From contig NZ_LRUF01000005.1 of assembly GCF_001550155.1 (NCBI RefSeq), positions 62,001 through 126,000 on the forward strand: a stretch of DNA of 64,000 nt, in the 5' to 3' direction. The position numbers and the translations under genes were made by a program. This DNA is from Pseudoalteromonas arabiensis (GTDB lineage: Bacteria > Pseudomonadota > Gammaproteobacteria > Enterobacterales > Alteromonadaceae). The notes beneath the pieces are model-generated. The model worked only from the letters and a program-made list of their open reading frames with translations. It did not search any database and was not told the DNA's origin. Every line of letters starts with the position of its first letter. Position 1 is the first letter of the stretch. This document shows, one piece after another, positions 1 through 11,655 of the stretch.

Positions 1-318
1 CAAAAGTTGTCTTTACAGCAACAAGCAATGCGTAAAGAGTTAGCGGAAAAAAAACAAGCACGTATTACAGAGCAAAAACAGCAGTTGGCAGAGCTTACAC
101 AGCGGGTGGATAAAAGCTTGTCATTGACTTTATGTGATTACGGTAGTGGATTAAGAACGCTGCCGAATGATGAGCATGTTAGTTTTATTATTCGTGGCAT
201 GAGCGAGCACAAGGGCGAGCAAATTAAAGTGTTTAAAAAATCAGACATTAAAAAATGTGTGGTAGGTGATATTAAAGCAGATGCTTTACTTAATCGCGCA
301 ACCCAGTATGAGTTTTGA
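1..318 (+). CDS. C-terminal part of an unidentified protein (cut by window edge)
   Basis: The reading frame is open back to the first base, so the gene starts outside the window; a TTG at position 7 is only an internal codon or a weak alternative start. The first 40 visible residues are rich in Lys, Gln and Glu (KKQARITEQKQQLAEL) and probably form a coiled coil. The rest is a small mixed domain ending in RATQYEF. No signal peptide or membrane segment is visible in this part. I do not recognise the family. It ends just before a bidirectional terminator that it shares with the next gene on the other strand. Confidence 0.6.
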   Translation, partial: QKLSLQQQAMRKELAEKKQARITEQKQQLAELTQRVDKSLSLTLCDYGSGLRTLPNDEHVSFIIRGMSEHKGEQIKVFKKSDIKKCVVGDIKADALLNRATQYEF

Positions 319-340
319 AATGGTGAAAACGTTCTCAACA

Positions 341-366
341 AAAAGCAGCCTATAGTGGCTGCTTTT
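341..366. terminator. Bidirectional Rho-independent terminator
   Basis: A perfect 10-bp stem, AAAAGCAGCC against GGCTGCTTTT, encloses the loop TATAGT. A runs on the left and T runs on the right let it work for both converging genes. The stop codon of the minus-strand gene (350-352) lies inside the hairpin. Confidence 0.8.
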
Positions 367-553
367 CATCCATTGTAAAAGGTTTTAAGTTAGGTAAGAA
401 GAGTAAGTAAACCCATACAACCAGATTAAAGTAGGGCACTAGCCCTAAGCTTGTGAATACTTTAACTGGGTACCCCTTAAAAGTTGCATTACGGTAACAT
501 TGATAAGCTATCCCTAGGTTAATGATCAGCAACAAAACGATTAATTGTGTCAT
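350..553 (-). CDS. Small two-helix membrane protein, unknown function
   Basis: This encodes 67 residues. The start is set at the ATG at 553 because AAGGAG sits seven bases upstream of it; an in-frame ATG 39 bases further upstream has no such site. The protein has a hydrophobic N-terminal helix (MTQLIVLLLIINLGIAY, residues 1-17) and a second one around residues 37-57, joined by a short basic loop, and ends in an acidic polar tail. It stands alone between an unknown gene and the c-di-GMP regulator on the same strand. I do not recognise a family. Confidence 0.65.
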   Translation of the reverse strand: MTQLIVLLLIINLGIAYQCYRNATFKGYPVKVFTSLGLVPYFNLVVWVYLLFLPNLKPFTMDEKQPL

Positions 554-783
554 TACTTTCTCCTTTATACCGATAATACATGAACTTAACAATGTTAAGT
601 TATTTTCAGTATGTGTGATCTAATAATTAATGTCATGTTTTTTTGGTTGTATCACCATAAAAGCGTGACATTTTGTGTTGGTGTGAATTAATTATAGATG
701 AGTATTATCAGGATGAAAGTTAAAAAACCAATAAAATTGTTTAAAAATGTATCAATTCTAGGTGCGCGTTTGCTAGCTAATTG

Positions 784-3294
784 TTAGCTAAAAAGTTTAT
801 CCGTAGATATTCTTTCAAGCTCACTAGTAATTTTTTCAACAGGCACTGGACGGGCAATAAAGTAACCTTGCCCGTAATCGATGCCTATTTCTTTTAGTGC
901 TAAAAATATTTCTTTATTTTCAACATATTCAGCAACTGAGCGCTTATCTAGGGAGCGGCTAATATCATTAATTGCTTTCACTAACGCTAAATCAATGGGG
1001 TCGTTGAGCATGTCACGTACAAATGATCCATCAATTTTCACATGCTGTGCGGGTAGTTGTTTAAGGTAGTTAAACGTACTAAAACCTGTACCAAAATCAT
1101 CGATAGAGAAATGGCAACCTAAACTATTGAGACGCTCTATCATTGCTCTGGTTGCGGCTAAATTATTAATACTGGCTGATTCTGTGATCTCAAAAATAAT
1201 ACGCGTAGGCTCAACGTTGTATTCTTCTAAGCTTGATTCGATATGCGGTAATAAGCGCTCATCTAAAAATGATTGCGCCGATAAGTTAATAGCGATCTGA
1301 TTCAGCTCAGGGTACTCGGCAACACTTTTAATTGCATTTTTAATGACGCACTGATCCATCAAATAAGTGTCATTAAGTAGCTCTAATGCAGGAATAAATT
1401 GATTAGGGTAAACCAGTTCATCATTAAGTTTTAAGCGTAATAAAGTTTCAAAATAGGCAACATGGTTGCGTTTAAAATCCCATATTGGCTGATAATGAAG
1501 TTCAATTGAATCATGCTGTAGCGCTTGGCGAATACTATGTCCCCACTCTAAACCAGCTTGCAGATTATTGTGGCTGCTGTCTTCTTTTGAGTAGCAATGG
1601 ACTAAATTTCGGCCTAGGCTTTTTGCTACGTAAAGCGCAATATCAGCCTGTTTAAGACACTCGCTTGGGTCGTTGTTTTGTGCGGTAATCTGCGTCAGAC
1701 CAATTGAACAGCTAATTGAGTAAACTTGTCCTTCAGAGTGAAATTGATGTTTTTCAATTGCCATACAAATGCTTTCTGCGACTAAGTGAGCATCGAGTAG
1801 GGCTGTATTTTTTAAAATGACTGCAAATTCATCACCACCAATACGACAGACTAAGTGCTCTTCGCTAATATTGGCTGTAAATAACTGGGCCACTTCTTTT
1901 AGGACAATATCACCTTGCTGATGACCTTTACTGTCATTGATAATTTTAAAGTGATCTAGGTCGATGTATATCAGTGCATGTTCAGCATCGTTACTGGTAT
2001 ATTTAGCTTGGCAAATACGTTGTAATTGCTGGTCAAAGTAGTAACGGTTATGCAGCTCAGTTAAGGTATCGTGAAGGGCTAAGTGGCGTAATTGTAACTC
2101 AGCTTGTTTGCGTTCATGAATATTGTCTATCGTTGCCGTAATAGTGGCTGAGTTGCGGCTATTTTTAATCAGTTGCATACGGCATTCAACCCAAATAGCA
2201 TTGCCATTTTTATGCTTCAGCTGTATCTCAACTTGTTGCTGTTGCGCACCGCCATGTAAGATGCTTTGTACGGTATCTTGTAATTTGTGTTGGCATTGAG
2301 GCAGACAAAAATCTGCAAGCGACTTCGCTAAGCTCGATTTTATACCGTAGCCAGTCAGACTTTCCCATGCAGGGTTTATAAAACGAATATGCCCTTGTTG
2401 GTCAAATTCAAGTACCACAGTATTAAGGTGAAGCAAAATACGCTGGTGAGCTGAAAACAGTTCTTTATAGCGGCTTTGGCTTTGACTTAACTGCTCCACT
2501 TTTTGAGCAAACTCAGCATAACTCACCATAAAGTCTTCACGACGGGCGGCGTGGTCGCACACTTTACTCAATAAAGACTGATCATAAGGCGCACGAATAA
2601 AATCAGTAACGCCAGAAAGTAACAACTGCTCCGCGTAATCTGCATCATTGTTATCAATGATGGTGACAATCGCCTGTTTTGGATTATGCTGCAAAATTTC
2701 ACTAATTAACGTGCCAGCAGGATCAGACTGAGACTGAGTTGCATCAATCAACACGATTGCAAACTTTTGCTGTAAATAAGTAGCAAGTGCTGTTTTTGTC
2801 GACGTTGTATGCGTCACTGCAAAGCTCAACTTAAGTTGCTCAGTAATGCTATGTGCTTTGCTATTATCAGTTTCGAGAAGTAATAAGTTGAGCCGACTGC
2901 TTTTTTCTAAATGAGTTGAAAGCACATTCGCTAACACTTGTGGCAGCATATCTTGGCGTTCAAATGGTAATACAGCATCAATACCGTAGCTGCGAGCTGT
3001 AGTCTCTGCAATACGCTCACAATAAATCGGCGGCGTAAGTAAAATGGGGGTGTTTTTCGGTGTTTTTAATAGCCCAGAGCGGATCATGCGAGAGAAGCGC
3101 CAACCGTCTATTTTTCCGACTTCAAGACCTGTAATTATAATATCTACAGGGTGAGTTTTGAGGATTTTTAACGCGTCTTGAGAGTCGCTTACTTCAATAA
3201 ACGAAAAGACGTTAAGTTTATTGAGTGTTGACTTAATTGTCTCACGTTCTGCAACGCTAGCGTTTAAAATTAGCAGTTTTAACTGCTTTGCCAT
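784..3294 (-). CDS. REC-REC-PAS-GGDEF-EAL cyclic-di-GMP regulator
   Basis: This is an 836-residue cytoplasmic protein with no membrane segments. In order it has a receiver-like domain (about 5-125), a second receiver-like domain (135-255), a PAS domain (285-395), GGDEF (405-570; GGDEF motif at 486-490) and EAL (590-830). GGDEF domains make cyclic-di-GMP and EAL domains hydrolyse it. The first receiver lacks the phosphoacceptor: Gly56 stands where Asp is expected, and the N-terminal acidic pair is Asn-Ala. The second keeps a candidate Asp184. The GGDEF site is intact, but the RxxD inhibitory site is ISEE. The EAL motif reads ETL (616-618) and DDFGTG (732-737) is intact, so both activities are possible. 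The gene is monocistronic and divergent from queA. Confidence 0.9.
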   Translation of the reverse strand: MAKQLKLLILNASVAERETIKSTLNKLNVFSFIEVSDSQDALKILKTHPVDIIITGLEVGKIDGWRFSRMIRSGLLKTPKNTPILLTPPIYCERIAETTARSYGIDAVLPFERQDMLPQVLANVLSTHLEKSSRLNLLLLETDNSKAHSITEQLKLSFAVTHTTSTKTALATYLQQKFAIVLIDATQSQSDPAGTLISEILQHNPKQAIVTIIDNNDADYAEQLLLSGVTDFIRAPYDQSLLSKVCDHAARREDFMVSYAEFAQKVEQLSQSQSRYKELFSAHQRILLHLNTVVLEFDQQGHIRFINPAWESLTGYGIKSSLAKSLADFCLPQCQHKLQDTVQSILHGGAQQQQVEIQLKHKNGNAIWVECRMQLIKNSRNSATITATIDNIHERKQAELQLRHLALHDTLTELHNRYYFDQQLQRICQAKYTSNDAEHALIYIDLDHFKIINDSKGHQQGDIVLKEVAQLFTANISEEHLVCRIGGDEFAVILKNTALLDAHLVAESICMAIEKHQFHSEGQVYSISCSIGLTQITAQNNDPSECLKQADIALYVAKSLGRNLVHCYSKEDSSHNNLQAGLEWGHSIRQALQHDSIELHYQPIWDFKRNHVAYFETLLRLKLNDELVYPNQFIPALELLNDTYLMDQCVIKNAIKSVAEYPELNQIAINLSAQSFLDERLLPHIESSLEEYNVEPTRIIFEITESASINNLAATRAMIERLNSLGCHFSIDDFGTGFSTFNYLKQLPAQHVKIDGSFVRDMLNDPIDLALVKAINDISRSLDKRSVAEYVENKEIFLALKEIGIDYGQGYFIARPVPVEKITSELERISTDKLFS

Positions 3295-3508
3295 GGCGCT
3301 ACTACCTCTTAACTTAACCCATGTTTAATGAATAAGTTAGAATAATGACATTTTGTCTAATCTACAAGCAAACTTTACCTAAAATGGCTAATAAGCCTGT
3401 TAAAATTGCACGACTTTTACCCTAGGTCAATATGCACTTGGCTTTGCTTGAGGTAGTGAGCGTATCAGAGTAAACTTGGCGCGTTTTTATTTATAAGAGA
3501 TACACTCT

Positions 3509-4540
3509 ATGCGCGTGGCCGACTTTAGCTTTGACCTTCCAGATGAATTAATTGCTCGTTTTCCGAAAGCGGACCGTACAAGCAGTCGTTTACTCACGCT
3601 TGATGGCCCATCAGGCCAAGTAGAGCATAAAGTATTTAGCGATATTTTATCGCTTGTTAATGAAAATGACTTATTGGTTTTCAATAACACCAAAGTGATC
3701 CCTGCGCGTATGTTTGGGCAAAAAGAGTCAGGTGGTAAGCTTGAAGTGTTGGTTGAGCGTGTACTCGACGAGCACCGTGTACTGGCTCATGTACGTGCGA
3801 GTAAATCGCCAAAGCCAGGTTCTAAAATTATTCTCGAAGGCAAAGCAGAGGCAACCATGGTTGCCCGTCATGGTGAGCTATTTGAACTTGAATTTGCCAA
3901 AGATGGAAATGTGTTAGATATCTTAAACGATATTGGTCATATGCCATTACCCCCCTACATTGACCGCCCTGATAACGAAGCAGACCGTGAACGCTACCAA
4001 ACCGTTTACGGTGAAAAGCCTGGTGCCGTAGCCGCGCCAACTGCGGGCCTGCATTTTGATGATAAGTTAATGGCGGCCTTAAAAGATAAGGGCATTAATA
4101 TGGCATTTGTTACTTTGCATGTTGGTGCAGGGACATTTCAACCTGTGCGTGTTGATTCGGTTGATGAACATGTAATGCACTCAGAATACATCGAAGTACC
4201 TGATGAGGTGGTTAAAGCAGTAGCAGAAACCAAAGCAAAAGGCGGTCGCGTCATTGCCGTAGGTACTACCTCAGTACGCTCGTTAGAATCTGCTGCTAAA
4301 GTACATGGCGGCAAACTAGATACTTACTTTGGTGATACCGATATCTTTATCTACCCTGGTTATCAGTTCAATGTAGTTGATGCTATGGTGACAAATTTCC
4401 ACTTACCTGAATCAACCTTGATTATGTTAGTGAGTGCCTTTGCAGGGCAAGATAACATTATGGGTGCTTACCATACGGCTATTAAGGAGCAGTATCGCTT
4501 CTTTAGCTATGGCGATGCGATGTTTTTAACGCGTAAATAA
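3509..4540 (+). CDS. queA: S-adenosylmethionine:tRNA ribosyltransferase-isomerase
   Basis: QueA transfers and isomerises the ribosyl part of S-adenosylmethionine onto 7-aminomethyl-7-deazaguanine at the wobble position of tRNA, giving epoxyqueuosine. The 343-residue length is normal. The N-terminus ([19 protein letters not shown]) and the blocks APTAGLHF and [10 protein letters not shown] are diagnostic of the family. The gene is followed by a terminator and then tgt, the enzyme acting one step earlier; queA-tgt-yajC-secDF is the usual gammaproteobacterial order. The start at 3509 fits the family N-terminus. Confidence 0.97.
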   Translation: MRVADFSFDLPDELIARFPKADRTSSRLLTLDGPSGQVEHKVFSDILSLVNENDLLVFNNTKVIPARMFGQKESGGKLEVLVERVLDEHRVLAHVRASKSPKPGSKIILEGKAEATMVARHGELFELEFAKDGNVLDILNDIGHMPLPPYIDRPDNEADRERYQTVYGEKPGAVAAPTAGLHFDDKLMAALKDKGINMAFVTLHVGAGTFQPVRVDSVDEHVMHSEYIEVPDEVVKAVAETKAKGGRVIAVGTTSVRSLESAAKVHGGKLDTYFGDTDIFIYPGYQFNVVDAMVTNFHLPESTLIMLVSAFAGQDNIMGAYHTAIKEQYRFFSYGDAMFLTRK

Positions 4541-4563
4541 GCGTTAGTCATCTTATCACCCCG

Positions 4564-4594
4564 TAAAAAGCCCAGCATTTCACTGGGTTTTTAT
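4564..4594 (+). terminator. Rho-independent terminator after queA
   Basis: The stem GCCCAG/CTGGGT, with A and T runs on either side, lies 25-50 bases after the queA stop. It separates queA from tgt, so tgt probably has its own promoter in the following 200 bases. Confidence 0.7.
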
Positions 4595-4721
4595 TTTTTA
4601 ACCATTCTTACTAAGTTATGTGTTGATATGAAGCCTCTGCAAAGCGCTGAATTCTGCATCGTGGGAAGAGTTTAGCTAGCGGGCTTTTTATTTTCGAATT
4701 TAGCCCAATTAATAGTAATAA

Positions 4722-5921
<1,200 letters not shown>

Positions 5922-5950
5922 ATTTTTAGAAAAATTAAAGAGGAAGAGAA

Positions 5951-6289
5951 ATGAGTTTATTCATCTCAAACGCCCACGCAAGTGCGGCAGGTGCAGCACC
6001 AGCAGGTGGAGGCATGGAAATGCTAATCATGCTAGGTATTTTTGGTTTGGTATTTTATTTCTTAATCTACCGTCCACAAGCTAAGCGTGTAAAAGAGCAT
6101 AAAGCACTAATGAGCGCAATGGCGAAAGGCGACGAAGTACTCACGCAAGGTGGTTTAGTGGGTAAGATTACTAAAATCGCTGATGATAAAGACTTCATCG
6201 TGATTTCATTAAACGATCAAGCTGAAGTAACAGTACAAAAATCAGCTGTTTCTTCAGTACTGCCAAAAGGCACTATGAAGTCGCTATAA
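5951..6289 (+). CDS. yajC: Preprotein translocase subunit YajC
   Basis: This is a small inner-membrane partner of SecDF that associates with the SecYEG translocon. The 112 residues contain one membrane helix (about 22-42, [19 protein letters not shown]) followed by the family signature [11 protein letters not shown] and a small cytoplasmic domain. An AGAGGAAGAG ribosome site precedes the ATG. It lies 22 bases before secD in the usual yajC-secD-secF operon. Confidence 0.95.
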   Translation: MSLFISNAHASAAGAAPAGGGMEMLIMLGIFGLVFYFLIYRPQAKRVKEHKALMSAMAKGDEVLTQGGLVGKITKIADDKDFIVISLNDQAEVTVQKSAVSSVLPKGTMKSL

Positions 6290-6311
6290 CAATAAAAATA
6301 AGGACTCACAC

Positions 6312-8171
6312 GTGTTAAACAAGTTTCCATTATGGAAGTATTTACTTGTTCTTGTTGTGTTAGTCGTTGGTATTTTATATGCCTCACCTAACTTGTATGG
6401 CCGTGATCCGGCCATACAAGTATCAGGCACTAAAGGTACTGATGCTGACCTCAGCGTACTCGATAAAGTAAATGCGGCCCTCAAAGAACATAACGTTACT
6501 GTTAAATCAAGCAAACTTGAAGACGGACAGATCCTGGTTCGTTTTAAGAATGTTGAAGAGCAACTAAAAGCGCAAGACCTACTGCGTGATTCCCTTAGTG
6601 AAGATTACATCTCTGCAATCAATATGGCACCAGCTCAACCTGAGTGGTTAAAAGCATTGGGCGGTAACCCAATGAAGCTAGGCCTAGATTTAAGCGGTGG
6701 TGTTCACTTTACTATGGAAATCGACATGGCGACGGCGGTTGATACTCAGCTTGAGCAAATGGAACAAGATTTTAAAAGTGACTTACGAGAAGAAAAACTA
6801 CGTTATCGCACCATTCGCCGCGTAGCAAATAGCGATCGTGTCCGGGTTGAAATGCGTAACGAAGAAGATAAAGATGCGGCAGAGCGTTTCTTATCAACCC
6901 GTTACCCACTGAATGTTTATATTGATGATAGCAGCAGTGATAATGCTTTTTACGCTAGTATGAGCGAACAAAAGCTTAAAGAAATTCGTGACTACGCTAT
7001 CAAGCAAAACGAAACAATTATTCGTAATCGTATTAACCAAATCGGTGTTGCAGAGCCTAACGTACAGCGCCAAGGTGCTGAGCGTATTATCGTGCAACTT
7101 CCTGGGGTTCAAGATACTGCCCGTGCAAAAGAAATTCTGGGTGCAACAGCAACACTAGAATTCCGTGAAGTAGACGAAAATGCAGATGCAAGTGCCGCTA
7201 TGCAAGGTCGTGTACCGCCTGGCACAGAAGTGATTATGGCACGTGAAGGTTATCCTGTGGTGCTGAAAAAACGCATCATCCTTGAAGGTAGCCATATCAC
7301 GGGCGCGCAATCAGGTATGGATGAATATCAGCGTCCTCAAGTAAGCATTAGCTTAGATAGTAAAGGCGGCGCTAAAATGAATGCCTTCACTAAGCGTGCT
7401 ATCGGTAAACGCATGGCAACGGTATTCATTGAATACAAGCCATCAGGTAAAACAGACGAAAACGGTAAAGCACTGCCACCAATTAAAGTGGAAGAAGTCA
7501 TTAACGTGGCAACGATTCAAGCCCGCCTTGACCGTTCATTCCGTATTACTGGTATCGATAACCCTGCTGAAGCGCATAACTTAAGCTTATTACTTCGTGC
7601 CGGTGCATTAGTTGCGCCAATTCAAATCGTTGAAGAGCGCACAGTAGGTCCAAGCTTAGGTCAAGAGAATATCGAAGCGGGTATGACTGCGGTTGCACTT
7701 GGCTTTGCGTTTGTACTTGTGTTTATGCTTGCTTACTACAAAGGCTTTGGCATGGTCGCTAATATTGCCCTAGGTGCTAACTTAGTGCTAATTGTGGGTG
7801 TTATGTCATTAATTCCAGGTGCAGCGTTAACGCTACCGGGTATTGCTGGTATTGTACTGACAGTCGGTATGGCCGTTGATGCTAACGTACTGATATTTGA
7901 ACGTATTCGTGAAGAACTTGCTGATGGCCGTAGCCCGCAACAAGCCGTTCATTTTGGTTACGACAGCGCATTTAGCACCATTTTCGATGCTAATATCACA
8001 ACGCTTATCGCCGCCGTGATCCTGTTTGCAGTGGGTACCGGCCCGATTGCTGGTTTTGCAGTCACACTTGCGATTGGTATTATCACCTCTATGTTTACAG
8101 CCATTGTTGGTACCCGTGCGGTCATCAACTTATTCATTGGTGGTAAGCGTATTGATAAGTTGTCGATTTAG
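6312..8171 (+). CDS. secD: Protein translocase subunit SecD
   Basis: SecD is an RND-type inner-membrane protein that uses the proton gradient to help pull exported proteins into the periplasm, with SecF and YajC. The 619 residues begin at a GTG at 6312 with AAGGA upstream. There is an N-terminal membrane helix, a large periplasmic domain including [16 protein letters not shown], and five membrane helices in the last 180 residues with [17 protein letters not shown]. The next gene, secF, starts 8 bases after the stop. Confidence 0.97.
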   Translation: MLNKFPLWKYLLVLVVLVVGILYASPNLYGRDPAIQVSGTKGTDADLSVLDKVNAALKEHNVTVKSSKLEDGQILVRFKNVEEQLKAQDLLRDSLSEDYISAINMAPAQPEWLKALGGNPMKLGLDLSGGVHFTMEIDMATAVDTQLEQMEQDFKSDLREEKLRYRTIRRVANSDRVRVEMRNEEDKDAAERFLSTRYPLNVYIDDSSSDNAFYASMSEQKLKEIRDYAIKQNETIIRNRINQIGVAEPNVQRQGAERIIVQLPGVQDTARAKEILGATATLEFREVDENADASAAMQGRVPPGTEVIMAREGYPVVLKKRIILEGSHITGAQSGMDEYQRPQVSISLDSKGGAKMNAFTKRAIGKRMATVFIEYKPSGKTDENGKALPPIKVEEVINVATIQARLDRSFRITGIDNPAEAHNLSLLLRAGALVAPIQIVEERTVGPSLGQENIEAGMTAVALGFAFVLVFMLAYYKGFGMVANIALGANLVLIVGVMSLIPGAALTLPGIAGIVLTVGMAVDANVLIFERIREELADGRSPQQAVHFGYDSAFSTIFDANITTLIAAVILFAVGTGPIAGFAVTLAIGIITSMFTAIVGTRAVINLFIGGKRIDKLSI

Positions 8172-8179
8172 GAGTCAGC

Positions 8180-9127
8180 ATGCAAATTTTAAAACTAGGT
8201 GGTAAAACACTACCGTTTATGAAGTTACGTAAGTTTGCCATGACAGTATCAACTTTGTTGATCTTGGCTTCTTTCGTATCGTTTTTTACTAAAGGCTTGA
8301 ACTTCGGTCTCGACTTCACTGGCGGTACAGCGGTTGAAGTGGGCTTTGCACAGCCTGCCGATCTGAAAAAAGTGCGTGAAGCCATTACTGAAAGTGGCTT
8401 TGAAGACTTCTCAGTACAGCTGTTTGGCTCAAGTAAAGAGATTTTAGTACGTCTTGCACCACAAGGGGATGGCGTAAAAGCAGAGGTGATTGGTAATCAA
8501 ATCATTACGGCGTTAAAGCAAACAGATTCAAGCGTTGAAATGCGCCGTATCGAGTTTGTTGGTCCAAGCGTAGGCGAAGACTTAAAAGAGCAGGGTGGCC
8601 TTGCCATGTTAACTGCGCTTATTTGTATCTTGATTTACGTTGCGTTTCGATTTGAATGGCGCTTTGCGGTAGGTGCGGTATCTGCGCTTTTACACGACGT
8701 TATTATCACGTTGGGCTTGTTCTCAGTGCTTGGTCTTGAGTTTGACTTAACGATTCTTGCGGCCATTTTGGCGGTAATTGGTTACTCACTCAACGACACC
8801 ATCGTTGTATCTGACCGTATCCGCGAAAACTTCCGTAAAGTACGTGTTGATGACACGATTGAAATTATCGATATTTCATTAACGCAAACCCTAAACCGTA
8901 CCTTAGTTACATCAATCACCACGATCTTAGTATTGATTGCGTTGTTCGTATGGGGTGGTCAAACGATTCACGGTTTTGCGACAGCATTACTATTTGGTGT
9001 GTTCATCGGTACATACTCTTCTGTATACGTTGCTTCAGCAGTAGCGATTGCAATGGGTGTCAGCAAAGAAGACCTAATTCCAGAAGTAATTGAAAAAGAA
9101 GGTGCGGATCTCGATCCTATGCCTTAA
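8180..9127 (+). CDS. secF: Protein translocase subunit SecF
   Basis: This is the partner of SecD in the proton-driven SecDF complex of the inner membrane. The 315 residues show the N-terminal helix, the GLDFTGGTAVEVGF block at the start of the periplasmic domain, and helices carrying GYSLNDTIVVSDRIRENFR, the counterpart of the SecD motif. The ribosome site AGGAG overlaps the end of secD, indicating coupled translation. A strong terminator follows and closes the operon. Confidence 0.97.
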   Translation: MQILKLGGKTLPFMKLRKFAMTVSTLLILASFVSFFTKGLNFGLDFTGGTAVEVGFAQPADLKKVREAITESGFEDFSVQLFGSSKEILVRLAPQGDGVKAEVIGNQIITALKQTDSSVEMRRIEFVGPSVGEDLKEQGGLAMLTALICILIYVAFRFEWRFAVGAVSALLHDVIITLGLFSVLGLEFDLTILAAILAVIGYSLNDTIVVSDRIRENFRKVRVDDTIEIIDISLTQTLNRTLVTSITTILVLIALFVWGGQTIHGFATALLFGVFIGTYSSVYVASAVAIAMGVSKEDLIPEVIEKEGADLDPMP

Positions 9128-9145
9128 TAAGCCTAGCTTGACAAG

Positions 9146-9170
9146 AACCGCCCTGTTGGGCGGTTTTTTA
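9146..9170 (+). terminator. Rho-independent terminator after secF
   Basis: A perfect 8-bp stem AACCGCCC/GGGCGGTT with loop TGTT is followed by a T run, 19 bases after the secF stop. Confidence 0.9.
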
Positions 9171-9183
9171 TTGGAACAAATTT

Positions 9184-9702
9184 ATGAAACATCTCTTAAT
9201 GAGTCTATGTATTATCTACTTATTGAGTGCCTGTAAAGACCAACAAGAGCAGCAATCAACAGCAGCTCAACAATCACAAGAGGCAACTTTACAACAACCA
9301 CTAATAGCCTATGAAGGCTTAGTGTGGAGGGTGTTAACTAGCCTACAAGCTGAGTCGGATCAATTAACGGTTAAAGAAGCTATCGATAGCTTGATAAACT
9401 CATCTGAGTCGCTATTTTTAGCAATGAAAACACAGCTACCAGAATGTGAAGCTAGTTTGCTAGCAATGGCTGATTATGTGTCTAAGATGAAAGCGACAAA
9501 GGCGGTACAGTCGACGCCGATGAAGCATGCCCCTGCGTTACCCGATTTTACAGAGCCTCGTTGTTACCATACGCAACAGTTACTGCTTAACGCTTTAGCC
9601 GTTTTTGCTATCGCAGAGCAGGCTGCAATAACTGAACAAGACTACCATCAAGCTAAGTTAAAAATGATTGATAGTATTGCGCGTATTAAACAACTAAATT
9701 GA
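9184..9702 (+). CDS. Predicted lipoprotein, unknown function
   Basis: The protein has 172 residues. The N-terminus MKHLLMSLCIIYLLSAC is a lipoprotein signal peptide with lipobox LSAC, so Cys17 should be acylated. A Gln-rich linker follows, then a helical domain of about 130 residues. Two further Cys in that domain (ECEASLL and EPRCYHT) could form a disulfide. No membrane segment is seen after the signal. The function is unknown. It stands 94 bases before a c-di-GMP gene on the same strand and may share its transcript. Confidence 0.7.
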   Translation: MKHLLMSLCIIYLLSACKDQQEQQSTAAQQSQEATLQQPLIAYEGLVWRVLTSLQAESDQLTVKEAIDSLINSSESLFLAMKTQLPECEASLLAMADYVSKMKATKAVQSTPMKHAPALPDFTEPRCYHTQQLLLNALAVFAIAEQAAITEQDYHQAKLKMIDSIARIKQLN

Positions 9703-9796
9703 ATAATCATCATGGTGATAAGTTAAGTTGCCATAAAATTGTCATACAGAATTGCTACTTTAATTGCCTACTTTTAAAACAGACGCTAGGTGAAAG

Positions 9797-11587
9797 GTGA
9801 GCGAACCACTACAGCGAATTTTAGATAACAGTGAAATAAAAACCTTATTTCAGCCTATCTTTGATATTTCTAATCAGCATATCTTGGGTTATGAAGCCCT
9901 TAGCCGTGGTCCAAAAGGCTCAGAATTAGAAATGCCCAGCGCCTTGTTTCGCGAAGCAATTGCATGCAATAAAATTTCAGAGTTAGAGCTCTTGTGTCGG
10001 AGTAAGGCGATAGAAAACTTCGTTAAGTTAAACTTACAAGGTAAGCTCTTTTTAAACGTAAGCCCAAAGACTCTACTCGACCCGTGCCATCCTAAAGGAG
10101 AAACATTACATCTTGTTGAACATTTTGGTTTGGCGGCGAATCGTGTTGTTATAGAAGTCACTGAGCAAGAAAAAGTGGAAGATGGCTTTTTATTATTAAA
10201 GACTATTGGCCATTATCGTGAACTCGGTTTTTCCATTGCTATTGATGATTTAGGGGCAGGCTATTCAGGTTTAAAGCAATGGTCTGAATTGTGTCCTGAC
10301 TTTGTAAAAATAGATCGCTACTTTATTGATCACTGCGACCAGAGTGTGGTGAAAAAAGAGTTTCTAAAATCAATTATTGTGCTTGCCAAAGCAACAAACA
10401 CGCAAGTTATTGCTGAGGGAATTGAGCGGGCAGAGGAGTTACGCTTGCTTGAGGGGTTAGGGATTCAACATGCACAAGGGTTTTTACTGGAAAGACCAAG
10501 CTTACAGCCCAGCTATCAAATTAATATTCAGTGCTTAGCGCACTTAGAGTCACCTGATAATCCGAGTAGTTTTGAGCAATCGATGGCTATTGGCTGGTTA
10601 GCTGTGGAATATGCCAGTATCGAAACAACCACACGCTGCAAAGATGCGCATAGCCTTTTTGAGCAGGATAAATCGCTTACAAGTCTTGCTGTTCTTCAGC
10701 ACAACATTCCCGTTGGATTACTACACCGAGACCAACTAACAGAAGTATTCGCCGCACCTTATGGGCATGCACTTTATGATAAACAACCGGTGACATCCTT
10801 GATGGACAAGCAACCTCTGGTCGTTGACGAAAATGAGTTACTGGATACGGTAAGTCAGCAAATTACCGAGTTTGAATTTGATATTCGCCGGCATATTGTC
10901 ATTACCCGTGAACAGCAATATCTTGGTTTAGCGCCATTGCGTAATATTTTAAAGCATATTACAGAAGAAAAAATACGCCATGCTCAACATGCAAACCCAT
11001 TGACTATGCTGCCAGGTAATGTCGCTATTAACGAAGCGATTGAGTTGAGACTTCGCAATAAATACCCATTTTCACTCGCCTATGTCGATCTAAACCATTT
11101 TAAACAATTTAATGATTTATACGGTTATGCAAGCGGTGACAGTGTTATCAAATTATTAGCAGAGGTTATTGTTGACGCATCTAGTCTCAGTAAAGGGTTT
11201 GTTGGCCACATAGGGGGGGATGACTTTATGGTGGTGTTTGATAAAGAGGATGCACACACCGTTTGCCACAACATTATAGCTTTATTTGAGCAAAAATCGC
11301 GTGCCTTTTTTACCCCAGAGCATATTGATCAAGGCGGTTATTGGGCCAGCAATAGAGAAGGTAAAAAGCAGTTTGTGCCATTGCTTACATTATCGATAGG
11401 TTTAGTTAAGCCTGATTTAGAGCTTTGTATCAATAGCCATCAAGTTGCTGCATTGGCGACTGATGCTAAAAAAGAAGCTAAACGTTATCAAACTAGTCAT
11501 TTGTTTGTCTGTAAACGCAGTCGTCCTGCCCCCGCGGTGGTCAGGCTTAGCTGTGCAAGTGATGACACAGCGCGTATCGGATTATGA
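9797..11587 (+). CDS. EAL-(CBS-like)-GGDEF cyclic-di-GMP protein
   Basis: The protein has 596 residues from a GTG at 9797, with AGG six bases upstream. The domain order is the reverse of the common one: EAL first (about 1-245; EAL at 33-35, DDLGAGYSGL at 150-159, AEGIE at 206-210), then a middle region (about 255-390) that resembles the CBS-pair module of EAL-CBS-GGDEF proteins, then GGDEF (about 395-575) with the variant motif GGDDF at 473-477. Key EAL residues are present, so phosphodiesterase activity is plausible. Whether GGDDF is a working cyclase cannot be told from sequence alone. No membrane helix is visible. Confidence 0.88.
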   Translation: MSEPLQRILDNSEIKTLFQPIFDISNQHILGYEALSRGPKGSELEMPSALFREAIACNKISELELLCRSKAIENFVKLNLQGKLFLNVSPKTLLDPCHPKGETLHLVEHFGLAANRVVIEVTEQEKVEDGFLLLKTIGHYRELGFSIAIDDLGAGYSGLKQWSELCPDFVKIDRYFIDHCDQSVVKKEFLKSIIVLAKATNTQVIAEGIERAEELRLLEGLGIQHAQGFLLERPSLQPSYQINIQCLAHLESPDNPSSFEQSMAIGWLAVEYASIETTTRCKDAHSLFEQDKSLTSLAVLQHNIPVGLLHRDQLTEVFAAPYGHALYDKQPVTSLMDKQPLVVDENELLDTVSQQITEFEFDIRRHIVITREQQYLGLAPLRNILKHITEEKIRHAQHANPLTMLPGNVAINEAIELRLRNKYPFSLAYVDLNHFKQFNDLYGYASGDSVIKLLAEVIVDASSLSKGFVGHIGGDDFMVVFDKEDAHTVCHNIIALFEQKSRAFFTPEHIDQGGYWASNREGKKQFVPLLTLSIGLVKPDLELCINSHQVAALATDAKKEAKRYQTSHLFVCKRSRPAPAVVRLSCASDDTARIGL

Positions 11588-11655
11588 ATTAATTTTAAGT
11601 TGGACTAATTTTACTTGTACCACTTAAAGGCTAGGTGTAGCTTAAAAAAAACACA

